A DNA stretch of 64,000 nucleotides, taken from contig CADEDU010000013.1 in assembly GCA_902826155.1 (NCBI GenBank), forward strand, positions 49,323 to 113,322. Reading direction: 5' to 3'. Shown here one piece after another: positions 45,896 to 54,756 of the stretch. How positions within the stretch are numbered: the first letter of the stretch is position 1; each line of letters starts with the position of its first letter. The DNA comes from an uncultured beta proteobacterium. GTDB taxonomy: Bacteria > Pseudomonadota > Gammaproteobacteria > Burkholderiales > SG8-39. The notes under the pieces were generated by a model. It ran no database searches, was not told where the DNA came from, and saw only the letters and a list, made by a program, of their open reading frames with translations. Made by a program: the position numbers and the translations under genes.

Positions 45896-45994
45896 GCGGG
45901 GCGGTCGTTTCTAAGATGCTGGAGAACAGGTGGTGGGCGGGGTAAGGCGATAGCCAGACTGATACCCTTCAGGATCCGTGCGTCAACGCCCGCC

Positions 45995-46804
45995 ATGTCC
46001 AGCTTCGTGCGCCTTCTCCTCACCACCGCCCTCGCCACGCTCGTCAGCGCGTGTCGCATCGACGACTACTTCCTCTACTACCCGCAGCCGTTGAGCGAGC
46101 AGGCCGCCGCCGCGATCGCCAAGCGGCACGCGAATGCCGAGGAGATCGTGATCGAGCCGCAGCAGGGCGTGCGGCTGCACGGCTGGCTGATCGGACATCG
46201 CGACGCGGGCACGGCGCGCAAGCCGTTGGTGGTGTACTACAGCGGCAACGCTGAGGAAGTGTCGTGGCTGTTGGAGGAAACGAAGCGCTTTCCGTCGCAC
46301 GCGTTTCTGCTGATGAACTATCGCGGCTATGGGCGCAGTACCGGCAAGCCGCACGAGTCGACGCTCTTCGCCGATGCGCTCGCGGTGTTCGATGCGGTCG
46401 CGCGGCGTCCGGAGCTCGATCGGGATCGCGTGCTGCTCTGGGCACGAAGCCTCGGCACCGGCGTCGCGGTGCATGTGGCCACGGAGCGGCCCGTCGCCGG
46501 TCTGGTGCTGGTGTCACCCTACGACAGCATCACGGCGCTGGCGACGCTGCATCAGCCGCTGCTCAAGGGCCTGCTCACTCAACACTTCGATTCGATCGGC
46601 AAGGCGCCGCGGGTGCGGGTGCCGATGACTGCGCTCGCCGCCATACGTGACACGCTGATTCCCATCGCGCATTCCGATCGCCTGGTCAAGGCGTGGGGCG
46701 GATCGGCGCGCCTCGTGTCGCTGCCGCAAGGCGAACATCAGTCGCTGCATCGCTATCCTGAATACTGGCAGGCGATTGCCGAGGCGTTCAGACGCAAGGA
46801 TTGA
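45995..46804 (+). CDS. Alpha/beta hydrolase lipoprotein
   Basis: A 269-residue hydrolase with a lipoprotein signal (LATLVSAC, Cys20). The alpha/beta hydrolase core has NYRGYGRSTGKPHES near residue 108 and the nucleophile elbow WARSLGTG (Ser152), a slightly atypical G/A-x-S-x-G as found in ABHD17-like depalmitoylase/BAAT relatives. The acid Asp is in AIRDTLIPIAHSDRLV and His in GEHQSLHRYPEY. Location in the inner or outer membrane periplasmic leaflet is likely. It stands alone between yjjJ and the thiolase-like operon; substrate unknown. Confidence 0.87.
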   Translation: MSSFVRLLLTTALATLVSACRIDDYFLYYPQPLSEQAAAAIAKRHANAEEIVIEPQQGVRLHGWLIGHRDAGTARKPLVVYYSGNAEEVSWLLEETKRFPSHAFLLMNYRGYGRSTGKPHESTLFADALAVFDAVARRPELDRDRVLLWARSLGTGVAVHVATERPVAGLVLVSPYDSITALATLHQPLLKGLLTQHFDSIGKAPRVRVPMTALAAIRDTLIPIAHSDRLVKAWGGSARLVSLPQGEHQSLHRYPEYWQAIAEAFRRKD

Positions 46805-46988
46805 TCGTCGCGGTCGAACTTCGGGCTCAAGCGCATGTGGCATGGAGGCGCGCGCGCTACGAATCGCCCGGCCCGCAACTCGCGAAGCAAAACGCGTGGC
46901 TCCATGAATCTCAGCGGTTAAACTTGCCGGCCATGACGTCCACCGATTTGTCGACCGTTCGCGCCGCGGCACGCGCGATCCCAGAGCA

Positions 46989-48158
46989 GTGAAACGCAAC
47001 CGCCTGCGCTACGACGGCATCGTCGTCGCCGTACCGGTGACGGTTCCGTACGTGCGCTATTCGATCCGCTCCGCGCACTGGTTTCTCGGCCGCGCGCTGG
47101 CCGAGCTGATCAAGCGTTCGGGAATCGCCAAGCGCGAAATCGACGGGCTGTGCGTGTCGAGTTTCATGCTCGCGCCAGACACCGCGATCGGCCTTACCCA
47201 GCACCTCGGGGTGAGTCCGCGCTGGCTCGATTTCCTGCCGATCGGCGGGGCGAGCGGCGTGGTGGCGTTGCGTCGCGCCGCGCGCGCGGTGCAGGCGGGC
47301 GATGCCGACGTCGTGGCCTGCATCGCCGGCGATGCCAATCAGACCGAATCGTTTCGCCTGAACGTCTCCAACTTCAGCGTGTTCTCGCGCGACGCGTCGT
47401 ATCCGTACGGCTCGGGTGGTCCGAATGCGAGCTTCGCGTTTCTCACCGCGCACTACATGCGCAAGTTCGGCGCGACGGCGGAAGACTTCGGCCGCATCTG
47501 TGTCGACCAGCGCACCAACGCGCTTTCGTTCCCGCACGCGCTCATGAAAAAGCCGCTCACGATGGACGAGTACTTGAACGCGCGACCGATCGCCGATCCG
47601 ATCCGCCTGTTCGACTGCGTCATGCCTTGTGCGGGCGGCGATGCGTTCCTGGTGCTCCGCGAGGAGCACGCGCGCGATCTGGGTCTGCCGTTCGCGCGGG
47701 TGCTGGGCACGATCGAGCGGCACAACGCGTTTCCCGACGATCCGATCCAGATGCGCGGCGGTTGGGCGATGGATGTCGACGATCTCTACGCGCAGGCCGG
47801 CGTGCGCGCGAGCGATATCGATTTCTTCCAGCCGTACGACGACTATCCGGTGATCGTCGCGATGCAGATCGAGGATCTGGGGTTTTGCGCCAAGGGCGAG
47901 GCGCCGGCGTTCCTGCGTGCCAATACGATGACCTGTGACGGCACGTTTCCGCTCAACACCAACGGCGGACAGCTCTCGGTCGGCCAGGCTGGCGCGGCCG
48001 GAGGGTTTCTCGGACTGGTCGAGGCGATTCGCCAGCTCACCGGCGAGCAGCTCGGTGCGAAGGTGCCCGATGCGAAGGTCGGCATGGTCAGCGGCTTCGG
48101 CATGATCAACTTCGATCGCGGCCTGGCAAGCGGCGCGGCGATCCTCGCACGCGCCTGA
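46989..48158 (+). CDS. Thiolase-fold protein lacking thiolase catalytic residues
   Basis: A 389-residue protein of the thiolase superfamily (SCP-x/lipid transfer thiolase-like group) with a GTG start. The positions of the three catalytic residues are changed: the nucleophile Cys of CASG is Gly (IGGASG, Gly87), the His of GHP is Gln (SVGQAG, Gln333), and the second Cys of CxGxG is Ser (VSGFG, Ser368). Such thiolase-like proteins paired with DUF35 proteins act as retro-aldolases on acyl-CoA side chains (Ltp2 type) rather than thiolases; whether that holds here is inference. A 19-codon ORF (46934-46992) overlaps the start by four bases. The next gene is the DUF35-SDR fusion. Confidence 0.88.
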   Translation: MKRNRLRYDGIVVAVPVTVPYVRYSIRSAHWFLGRALAELIKRSGIAKREIDGLCVSSFMLAPDTAIGLTQHLGVSPRWLDFLPIGGASGVVALRRAARAVQAGDADVVACIAGDANQTESFRLNVSNFSVFSRDASYPYGSGGPNASFAFLTAHYMRKFGATAEDFGRICVDQRTNALSFPHALMKKPLTMDEYLNARPIADPIRLFDCVMPCAGGDAFLVLREEHARDLGLPFARVLGTIERHNAFPDDPIQMRGGWAMDVDDLYAQAGVRASDIDFFQPYDDYPVIVAMQIEDLGFCAKGEAPAFLRANTMTCDGTFPLNTNGGQLSVGQAGAAGGFLGLVEAIRQLTGEQLGAKVPDAKVGMVSGFGMINFDRGLASGAAILARA

Positions 48159-48199
48159 TACTCACGACGAATCGCGCACCGCAGCCAATCGACACCCGC

Positions 48200-49444
48200 A
48201 TGGTCAAACCGCTTACCGCACCGAGGCGCAAGAATCCGATCCTGCGCACGCGCCTGCCGACGTTGCCGCCGGGTGCGCGCAGTCGTCCAGCGCTGGGCAT
48301 GACGGCCGCGGCGGCCGAGGGGCGGTTTGCGCTGCAAACGTGCAAGGACTGCGGCACGGTGCAATACCCGGCGCGCGAAATGTGCGTGAGCTGTTTGTCC
48401 GACAAACTGCTGTGGCGCGACCAGGATGGTGCGGGCGAGCTGATCTCCGAGACGGTCGTGCATCACAGCAACAACTTGTTCTTTCTCGAACGCCTGCCGT
48501 GGCGGCTGGGCATGGTCAAGCTCGATTGCGGTCCGAGCGTGGTCGTGCATCTGCATGCAGACGTGCCGGCGGCGCCCGCTCGCGTGCGCGTGGCTGCGTG
48601 TCTCGATCGCGCGAGCCAGGCGGTGCTGGTGGCATTTCCTCCGGAGGACACGCCCAACATGGCCGATGACCGTCAACTGCGTGAGATGACGTGCGATCCG
48701 AAGTTCCGCAAGGTGCTGGTCACCGACGGCAAGACCGCGGTGGGACAGGCGCTGGTGCAAGCGCTGGCCAAGGCGGGCGCGGGCCTGATCTGGGTGGGTT
48801 ACGCCGAGCCGTGGAAGAAGTATCCCGGGTTGGAAGCCCTAAAGCAGTTGCCGCAGGTGACGCTGGTGCCGCTCGATGTCACCAACGGCCAGTCGGTGAA
48901 GGAACTCGCCGGTGAACTGGGAGCGCGCGTCGACATCCTCGTCAACAACGCCGAAGTTCATCGCGCCTACGGCATCGCGGCGCGTTACGGTACCGACGTC
49001 GCGCGCGCCGAGATGGACGTGAACTACTTCGGCCTGCTGCGGTTGGCGCAGGAATTCGGGCCGGTGATGCGCGCGCGTGGTGCCGATGGACAGAACAGCG
49101 CGGTGGCGTGGGTGAACCTGCTGTCGATCTATGCGCTCTCGAATTTTCCCGCGCACGGAACGTTCTCGGCATCGAAGGCCGCGGCGTACTCGCTGTCGCA
49201 ATGTCTGCGCGCCGAGATGAAACCTTCAGGCGTGCGTGTGGTGAACGTGTTCCCCGGACCGATCGACGACGAGTGGAATCAGATGCTGCTGCCGCCGAAG
49301 GTGGCGCCGGGCGCGTTGGCCGGTGCGATCGTCAAGGCGCTGCAGGGCGGCGTGGAAGACGTCTATCCGGGCGACGTCGCACAGGAATGGCTGGTGCGCT
49401 GGCGCGAGAACCCCAAGGGCCTGGAACGCGAGCTGTCGGAATGA
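48200..49444 (+). CDS. DUF35 OB-fold zinc-ribbon protein fused to a degenerate SDR domain
   Basis: A 414-residue fusion. Residues 42-70 form a rubredoxin-like zinc ribbon (Cys48, 51, 62, 65 in CKDCGT and CVSC), followed to about 150 by the DUF35 OB fold that binds acyl-CoA. From about 170 an SDR domain begins (KVLVTDGKTAVGQAL, NNAE at 249). Its catalytic Tyr is replaced by Phe: Ser309 and the usual Lys326 remain but position 322 is Phe (GTFSASKAA). Hence the SDR part may bind but not reduce substrate. Such fusions are not familiar to me. It directly follows the thiolase-like protein, its likely partner, and precedes a cyclase. Confidence 0.87.
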   Translation: MVKPLTAPRRKNPILRTRLPTLPPGARSRPALGMTAAAAEGRFALQTCKDCGTVQYPAREMCVSCLSDKLLWRDQDGAGELISETVVHHSNNLFFLERLPWRLGMVKLDCGPSVVVHLHADVPAAPARVRVAACLDRASQAVLVAFPPEDTPNMADDRQLREMTCDPKFRKVLVTDGKTAVGQALVQALAKAGAGLIWVGYAEPWKKYPGLEALKQLPQVTLVPLDVTNGQSVKELAGELGARVDILVNNAEVHRAYGIAARYGTDVARAEMDVNYFGLLRLAQEFGPVMRARGADGQNSAVAWVNLLSIYALSNFPAHGTFSASKAAAYSLSQCLRAEMKPSGVRVVNVFPGPIDDEWNQMLLPPKVAPGALAGAIVKALQGGVEDVYPGDVAQEWLVRWRENPKGLERELSE

Positions 49445-49463
49445 GCAGGCAACGGGAGCCGCG

Positions 49464-50249
49464 ATGAGCATGAACACCCTGATGCAACTGGCGAGCGAAC
49501 TGGCGAGCGGACAGATCCGCGTGGTCGATCTCACGCAGACACTGTCGCCGGATTTCCCGCAGATCACCCTGCCGCCCGAAGCCGGTCAGTGCTGGCCGTT
49601 TCGCATCGAGGAGATCTCGCGCTACGACGATCGCGGCGGCGGCTGGTACTGGAACAATTTCTCCTGCGGCGAGCACACCGGTACGCACTTCGATGCGCCG
49701 ATCCACTGGGTGTCGGGGCGCAACCTGCCCAACAACGCCACCGACACGATCCCGGTGCAGAACTTCGTGGGGCCGGCGTGTGTGCTCGATTGCTCGCGCG
49801 AGTCGGCCGCGAATGCCGATTTCCTGCTGACCAAACAATGGGTGCTCGACTGGGAGGCGCGGCACGGTCGCATTCCGGCGCGCGCCTGGGTGCTGATGCG
49901 CACCGATTGGTCCAAGCGCACCGACGCCGAGGCGTTCCAGAATTACGACGAGGAAGGGCAGCACACGCCAGGCCCCGATGCGCAAGTCGTGCAGTTTCTG
50001 GTGCAGGAACGCGATGTCGCGGGCTTCGGCACCGAGTCGATCGGCACCGACGCAGGGCAGGCGATGCATCTGAACCCGCCGTTTCCGTGCCACTACTTCA
50101 TGCACGGTGCGGGGCGCTATGGCCTGCAATGCCTCACCAATCTCGATCAGCTCCCGCCCACCGGTGCGGTGATCTTCGCCGCGCCGCTCAAGATCAAGCA
50201 GGGCAGCGGCAGTCCGTTGCGCGTACTGGCGCTGGTGCCGGGGCGCTAG
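49464..50249 (+). CDS. Cyclase/kynurenine-formamidase-family hydrolase
   Basis: A 261-residue metal hydrolase. The motif HTGTHFDAPIHW (His71, His75, Asp77, His81) is the family hallmark of metal-dependent formamidases and polyketide-cyclase-like enzymes. The ATG at 49464 has GGGAG upstream at good spacing, and it lies 19 bases from the DUF35-SDR stop, so the thiolase-like, DUF35-SDR and cyclase genes form one operon. Amide, ester or ring-closing substrates are possible; identity unknown. Confidence 0.88.
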   Translation: MSMNTLMQLASELASGQIRVVDLTQTLSPDFPQITLPPEAGQCWPFRIEEISRYDDRGGGWYWNNFSCGEHTGTHFDAPIHWVSGRNLPNNATDTIPVQNFVGPACVLDCSRESAANADFLLTKQWVLDWEARHGRIPARAWVLMRTDWSKRTDAEAFQNYDEEGQHTPGPDAQVVQFLVQERDVAGFGTESIGTDAGQAMHLNPPFPCHYFMHGAGRYGLQCLTNLDQLPPTGAVIFAAPLKIKQGSGSPLRVLALVPGR

Positions 50250-50261
50250 AGAGCGCGATGG

Positions 50262-51329
50262 TCAGAAGATCCGGTTGAACCAGAGCAGCGAGAGCAGCCC
50301 TGAAAGTGTCGCCAGGAGTGCGGCAGCCGCAGCAAACAGCGCGGTGATTTCGGTTTCGCGTTTCTCGAACGCGAACTTGGTGTTGAGCGACTGGTAGATT
50401 TTCTTCAGGTCGGCGGCGTTGCCGGCGAACAGATACTCGCCGCGCGTGGTGTTGGCGATCTGCTTGAGCGATTCTTCATCGAGGCGCACGCGGAACGACC
50501 AGCCCTCGAACTGCAGCGTCGTACCCTTCGGGGTGCCGATGCCAACGGTGTAGACCTTCACGCCGCGCTCAGCCGCCATCTTCGCGGCCTTCATCGGATC
50601 GGGACCAGCGGTGTTGTGGCCATCGGAAAGGAGCACGATCGCGGCGCTCTCGAACGAACCCGGCGGCACCGGCTTGACCTCTTCCTTCTTCTCGGCGAAG
50701 CGCTGCGCGAACGGCGTGCCTTTGAGCGCGGCATCGCGTCCGCCACCAAACTGCAATTCGCCCAGGTCGATGCCGGCGTTGGGGAACAGCGTCGCCAGTG
50801 ACAGCACGATGCTGCTGCCGATCGCGGTGCCACGCTGTAGCTGAAACCGGTCGATCGCCGCGAGCACATCGTCGCGATTGGTGGTGGGTGCCTGCGCCAC
50901 GGCCGCTGTGCCGGCGAACGAGACGATGCCGATTTTGGTCGACTTGGGCTGTTCGTTCACGAACGCCTTTGCCGCCGTCTGCGCCGCCGCGAGCCGGTTC
51001 GGTTCGACGTCGGTGGCGCGCATGCTGCCCGAAACGTCCATCGCCAGAATGACGGTCTGGTTCTGCACCGGAAGTGTGACCACCGCTGCCGGCCGCGACA
51101 TAGCACCGATCATCGCCACCAGCGCGAGCAGGAACAAGGTCGGTGGAATCGCGCGACGCAGCGTCGTGCCGACGCCGCCCGCCGGCGCCATGAGCGCGAG
51201 ATTGGCGAACTGCATTGCCGCCTTGCGCTTGCGCCGTTGCAGCCAGAGATACAGCGCGATCAGCAGCGGCAGCGCGGCGAGCAGCCACAGGAACTCCACC
51301 CATTGGAACGTCAGTGGCAGCTTGGTCAT
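50262..51329 (-). CDS. VWA-domain membrane protein, BatA-like
   Basis: A 355-residue protein with an N-terminal membrane segment (about 14-30) and a second near 62-77, a VWA domain whose MIDAS motif is MDVSGSMRATD (Asp98 on), and a C-terminal membrane anchor (ITALFAAAAALLATLSGLLSLLWF). It follows the DUF58 gene on the same strand, the arrangement of Bat/aerotolerance operons. The plus-strand gene at 54757 is a close paralog. Confidence 0.9.
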   Translation of the reverse strand: MTKLPLTFQWVEFLWLLAALPLLIALYLWLQRRKRKAAMQFANLALMAPAGGVGTTLRRAIPPTLFLLALVAMIGAMSRPAAVVTLPVQNQTVILAMDVSGSMRATDVEPNRLAAAQTAAKAFVNEQPKSTKIGIVSFAGTAAVAQAPTTNRDDVLAAIDRFQLQRGTAIGSSIVLSLATLFPNAGIDLGELQFGGGRDAALKGTPFAQRFAEKKEEVKPVPPGSFESAAIVLLSDGHNTAGPDPMKAAKMAAERGVKVYTVGIGTPKGTTLQFEGWSFRVRLDEESLKQIANTTRGEYLFAGNAADLKKIYQSLNTKFAFEKRETEITALFAAAAALLATLSGLLSLLWFNRIF

Positions 51330-51332
51330 GGC

Positions 51333-52307
51333 TTACGAACCCAGATGCTGCGGCAGGCCCCCGCTCGCAGCGAGCCGGCTGCGGCGTTTGCGCAGGTCGG
51401 TGAAACGCATGATGGTGTCGACCAGATCGTCGGCGGTGGACAGCTCCAGCGCATCGACGCCGGCGTTCTGGAACCCGCTGCGCAGTTCGGCCTCGCGTTG
51501 TTCCGCCGCGGCCATGAAGCGCTTGCGGAAACCGCGGTTGTGCGTATCGACGAACAGTTGCTCGCCGGTTTCGGCGTCCTGGATCATCACCATGCCCATG
51601 TCGGGCAGTTCCATCTCCAGAGGATCGTAGAGCCGTACCGCGAGCACCTCGTGTCGTTGCGCCAGGTGCGCGAGCGGCTGCGCCCAGCTGCGGGCGCTGA
51701 TGAAGTCGGACACAAGGAACACGATCGAGCGCCGCTTGATGATCTGGAACGCCTCGCCGACGAACGCCTGCAGATCGGTGCTGTTGGCGCGCTCCGGCTT
51801 CGGTCGGGTCAGCATGCGGTTGAGGATGTGCAGCACGTGGCGTCGCCCGTTGCCTGCCGGGATCACCGTGTCGAGCCTGTCGCCGTACAGGATCGCGCCG
51901 ACGTTGTTGCCGTGCCGGGTGAGCAGCCGCGCCAGCACCGTGACGAACTCGGTCGCGATGTGCGCCTTGTCGGCGCTTTGCGAGCCGAACTGCACCGACG
52001 GGCTCAGATCGAGCAGGAACCAGGCGGTGACTTCGCGGTCTTCGTTGAACTCGCGCACGTACGGCGTTTGCAGCCGCGCGGTGACGTTCCAGTCGATATG
52101 GCGTACGTCGTCGTGGTACTGGTATTCGCGCAGATCGGCCAGATCGAGCCCGAAGCCGCGGAACAGCGTGCGATAGTCGCCGTGCAGCAATCCGTCGAGC
52201 CGGCGGATGACGGTCCACTCCAGCCGCCGCAGCACCCGCTCCGGGTCGGGTTTAGCGGCTGGTTGGGCGGCCGGTTGAGCCGAGGGCTCAGGCCTCTTGG
52301 GGGACAC
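51333..52307 (-). CDS. DUF58-domain protein of a MoxR-type operon
   Basis: A 324-residue protein with the DUF58 pattern (DYRTLFRGFGLDLADLREYQ, DDVRHIDWNVTARLQTPYVRE) and a VWA-like tail. It starts at GTG 52307, overlapping the moxR gene stop by 20 bases. DUF58 proteins work with MoxR AAA ATPases and VWA proteins, probably in assembling or activating metal-dependent envelope complexes; the exact role is unknown. No signal peptide. One transcript with moxR and batA. Confidence 0.9.
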   Translation of the reverse strand: MSPKRPEPSAQPAAQPAAKPDPERVLRRLEWTVIRRLDGLLHGDYRTLFRGFGLDLADLREYQYHDDVRHIDWNVTARLQTPYVREFNEDREVTAWFLLDLSPSVQFGSQSADKAHIATEFVTVLARLLTRHGNNVGAILYGDRLDTVIPAGNGRRHVLHILNRMLTRPKPERANSTDLQAFVGEAFQIIKRRSIVFLVSDFISARSWAQPLAHLAQRHEVLAVRLYDPLEMELPDMGMVMIQDAETGEQLFVDTHNRGFRKRFMAAAEQREAELRSGFQNAGVDALELSTADDLVDTIMRFTDLRKRRSRLAASGGLPQHLGS

Positions 52308-53304
52308 GAACGTGCGTCTCGAGTGGTTTCTCCGGCGCGGGCACGTGCGCCATGATCCGCTCGATCAGCTTGTCGGCGGTCTGACCTTCGGCCAGCGCTT
52401 CGTACGACAGCACCAACCGGTGCCGCAGCACGTCGGGGACGAGATCGGTGACGTCTTCAGGCCACACGTAGGTGCGTCCGCGCAGGAACGCCAGCGCACG
52501 TGCACCTTCGATCAGGTTGATCGTCGCGCGCGGACTCGCGCCGAACGTGAGGAACCGCGCGAAATCCTTCAGGCCGGCGCGCTCCGGATCGCGCGTGGCG
52601 CTTACCAGGCGCACGGCGTACTGGATCAGCGACGGATCGACATACGCGGTGCGGCATTCGCGTTGCAGCGCTGAGAGCTGCTCGGTCGAGGCGACTGCGC
52701 CGACCACCGCGGCCGGGCCGGTCACGCGCTGCACGATCACGAACTCCTCCTCGTCGGAGGGGTAGCCCACCAGCACCTTCATCATGAACCGGTCGACCTG
52801 CGCCTCGGGCAGTGCATAGGTGCCTTCGGTTTCGATCGGGTTCTGCGTGGCCATCACCAGGAACGGCTCGGGCACCCGATGCGTTTCGCCTGCGATCGTG
52901 ACCTGCCGCTCCTGCATCACCTCCAGGAGCGCGCTTTGCACTTTCGCTGGCGCGCGGTTGATCTCGTCGGCGAGCAGCAGGTTGGTGAACACCGGCCCGA
53001 GCGAGGTGTTGAACTCGCTGGTCTTCTGGTTGTAGATGCGCGTTCCCACCAGATCGGCCGGCACCAGATCGGGCGTGAACTGGATGCGCCGGAACGCGCC
53101 GCGCATCGTCTTGGCGAGCGTGTTGACGGTGAGGGTCTTGGCCAGCCCGGGCACGCCCTCGACCAGCAGATGGCCCTGCGCCAGCGTCGCCACGAGCACG
53201 CGCTCGAGAAAATGATCCTGCCCCACCACGACCCTCTTCACTTCGTAGAGGATCTTCTGCATCAGCGCGGCGACTTCGGAACGGCCGGAAGCGGTGTTGT
53301 CCAT
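52288..53304 (-). CDS. moxR: MoxR-family AAA+ ATPase
   Basis: A 338-residue ATPase with Walker A GVPGLAKT (residues 50-57), Walker B LLADEINRAP with Asp113-Glu114, and the sensor segments MATQNPIETEGTYALPEAQ and SPRATINL. MoxR ATPases act as chaperones with VWA proteins. Start at ATG 53304; no clear ribosome-binding site. It is first in the moxR-DUF58-batA operon, with a convergence-free divergent neighbour further right being the HtrA-like gene on the same strand after 96 bases. Confidence 0.93.
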   Translation of the reverse strand: MDNTASGRSEVAALMQKILYEVKRVVVGQDHFLERVLVATLAQGHLLVEGVPGLAKTLTVNTLAKTMRGAFRRIQFTPDLVPADLVGTRIYNQKTSEFNTSLGPVFTNLLLADEINRAPAKVQSALLEVMQERQVTIAGETHRVPEPFLVMATQNPIETEGTYALPEAQVDRFMMKVLVGYPSDEEEFVIVQRVTGPAAVVGAVASTEQLSALQRECRTAYVDPSLIQYAVRLVSATRDPERAGLKDFARFLTFGASPRATINLIEGARALAFLRGRTYVWPEDVTDLVPDVLRHRLVLSYEALAEGQTADKLIERIMAHVPAPEKPLETHVRVPQEA

Positions 53305-53400
53305 GGAGACCCGGTTGGTGGGAACGCTGCGGTGGAATCGCGGAAACGAAACAAGCGTGGGGAGCATCTACTGCGGCAGCAACTACGACAAACGGGGCAA

Positions 53401-54423
53401 CTACATCGGCGACATGCCCATCCCACCGGCGGCGTTTTCGATCGGCACGGCGAAGCCGATGCCCACGAACACGCGCTGCGAAGTCGGATTGAGGATGGCG
53501 GTGACGATGCCGACGACTTCGCCTTGCATTGTCACCAGTGGTCCGCCCGAGCTGCCCGGATTGGCGGCGGCATCGAACTGGATCAGATTGGTCAACAACC
53601 GCTTGCCTTCGGGCGATTGGAATTCGCGTTTGAGGCCCGACACCACACCGGCGCTCACCGAAGGTCCGATGCCGAACGGAAAGCCGACCGCCACCACTTC
53701 GTCGCCGGGTTGCAGATCGCCGGTCGAGGTGAGTGTTGCGGCGACCAGATCATCGGGAATGGTCTTGGCCTGCAGCACCGCCAGATCGTTCTCGGGCTGC
53801 ACCGACACGACGTCGGCGTCGGCTTCCAGCCCGTCGAAGAACACGACCTTCACCTTCTTGGCGCCGGCCACGACGTGCAGGTTGGTGAGGATGATCCCCT
53901 TGTCCACGACCACGACGCCGGAGCCCACGCCGCGTTCGTCTTCCTCCTCGGAGTTCTCGCTCTGGCCGATCCCTTTCACCCTCACTACCGAGGGTCGGAT
54001 GATCTCGGCTGCCTTGGCCGGGCGCGAAGGCAGTGGTTGCGTTTCGAACGTGCGCAACACGGCGGCGTCGATGTCTTCCTGCGTGATCTGACGCGGCATG
54101 GGGCGCTGGCCTGTCAGCAGGCTTGCGAACGCCAGCGCCAATGCCGCACCGGCGCCGATCAACAGCGGACGTTCGAACCGGCGCAGCCAGTTCCGCCATC
54201 GCGAGGGTGAAGCTGCCTTTGCAGGTGATGCTGCAGGCACTTGCGATGCGGCAGCGCGCCCGGAGCCTTTGGCTGGCGCGGCAGCGGCGCTATTGGCGCT
54301 GGCGCTAGTGGCGCTTGCCGCACGCGTGCGCGCGTCGATCGTTGTGGTTTGCCCGTGCGGCAATTGCGACGTGCCCGTTGCACGGGAGCGATTCGAATTG
54401 CTGTAAAGCGCAACGCGTTTCAT
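53401..54423 (-). CDS. Membrane-anchored HtrA-like serine protease without PDZ
   Basis: A 340-residue S1C trypsin-like protease. After a Ser/Ala/Pro-rich cytoplasmic end (1-80) a membrane anchor lies at about 87-104, then the protease domain with the triad His183 (LTNLHVVAG), Asp213 (ENDLAVLQ) and Ser292 (NPGSSGGPLV). The chain ends near residue 340, right after the last barrel strand, so the PDZ domain of DegP/DegS is missing. This suggests regulation other than PDZ ligand binding. It lies upstream of moxR and convergent to nothing; its divergent neighbour is the second VWA gene. Confidence 0.88.
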   Translation of the reverse strand: MKRVALYSNSNRSRATGTSQLPHGQTTTIDARTRAASATSASANSAAAAPAKGSGRAAASQVPAASPAKAASPSRWRNWLRRFERPLLIGAGAALALAFASLLTGQRPMPRQITQEDIDAAVLRTFETQPLPSRPAKAAEIIRPSVVRVKGIGQSENSEEEDERGVGSGVVVVDKGIILTNLHVVAGAKKVKVVFFDGLEADADVVSVQPENDLAVLQAKTIPDDLVAATLTSTGDLQPGDEVVAVGFPFGIGPSVSAGVVSGLKREFQSPEGKRLLTNLIQFDAAANPGSSGGPLVTMQGEVVGIVTAILNPTSQRVFVGIGFAVPIENAAGGMGMSPM

Positions 54424-54756
54424 AGCCGCTCAGACCATCGCATTCGAGGCTGCATGCCGAAGACTATCCGCCATCCGAGGGCGCGGCGCGAGCCATATCG
54501 AGAGATCAACGTACGTCCGAACGGTAACACAGGCCACGACGTTCAGGACTAGCTGGCACGTGCGACATCGACCCCGAAAAAATTCGTTCGGCTGCGAACT
54601 ATTTGCAATGAGCGTGGTCGTGCGGGCGTAGCGGCGGCGTCGGTTCAATCGCGCCGCTCCGCTGCCACTACTCCTGTGTCACGCGCCCGCCGCGCCGAAC
54701 GCGTACGCGCGCCCGAACCGAGGTGCTAAAGTCGTCGCGTCACCGCAAGGATGCCG
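54424..54756. other. Divergent intergenic region, protease and VWA protein
   Basis: About 330 bases separating the HtrA-like protease (minus) from the second VWA gene (plus). No gene is supported. AAGG a few bases before the start of the VWA gene at 54757 is its ribosome-binding site. No convincing operator was found. Confidence 0.4.

Noticed and set aside
46989..48158. Calling the gene acetyl-CoA acetyltransferase
   Set aside because: All three catalytic thiolase positions are substituted, so thiolase activity is not supported.
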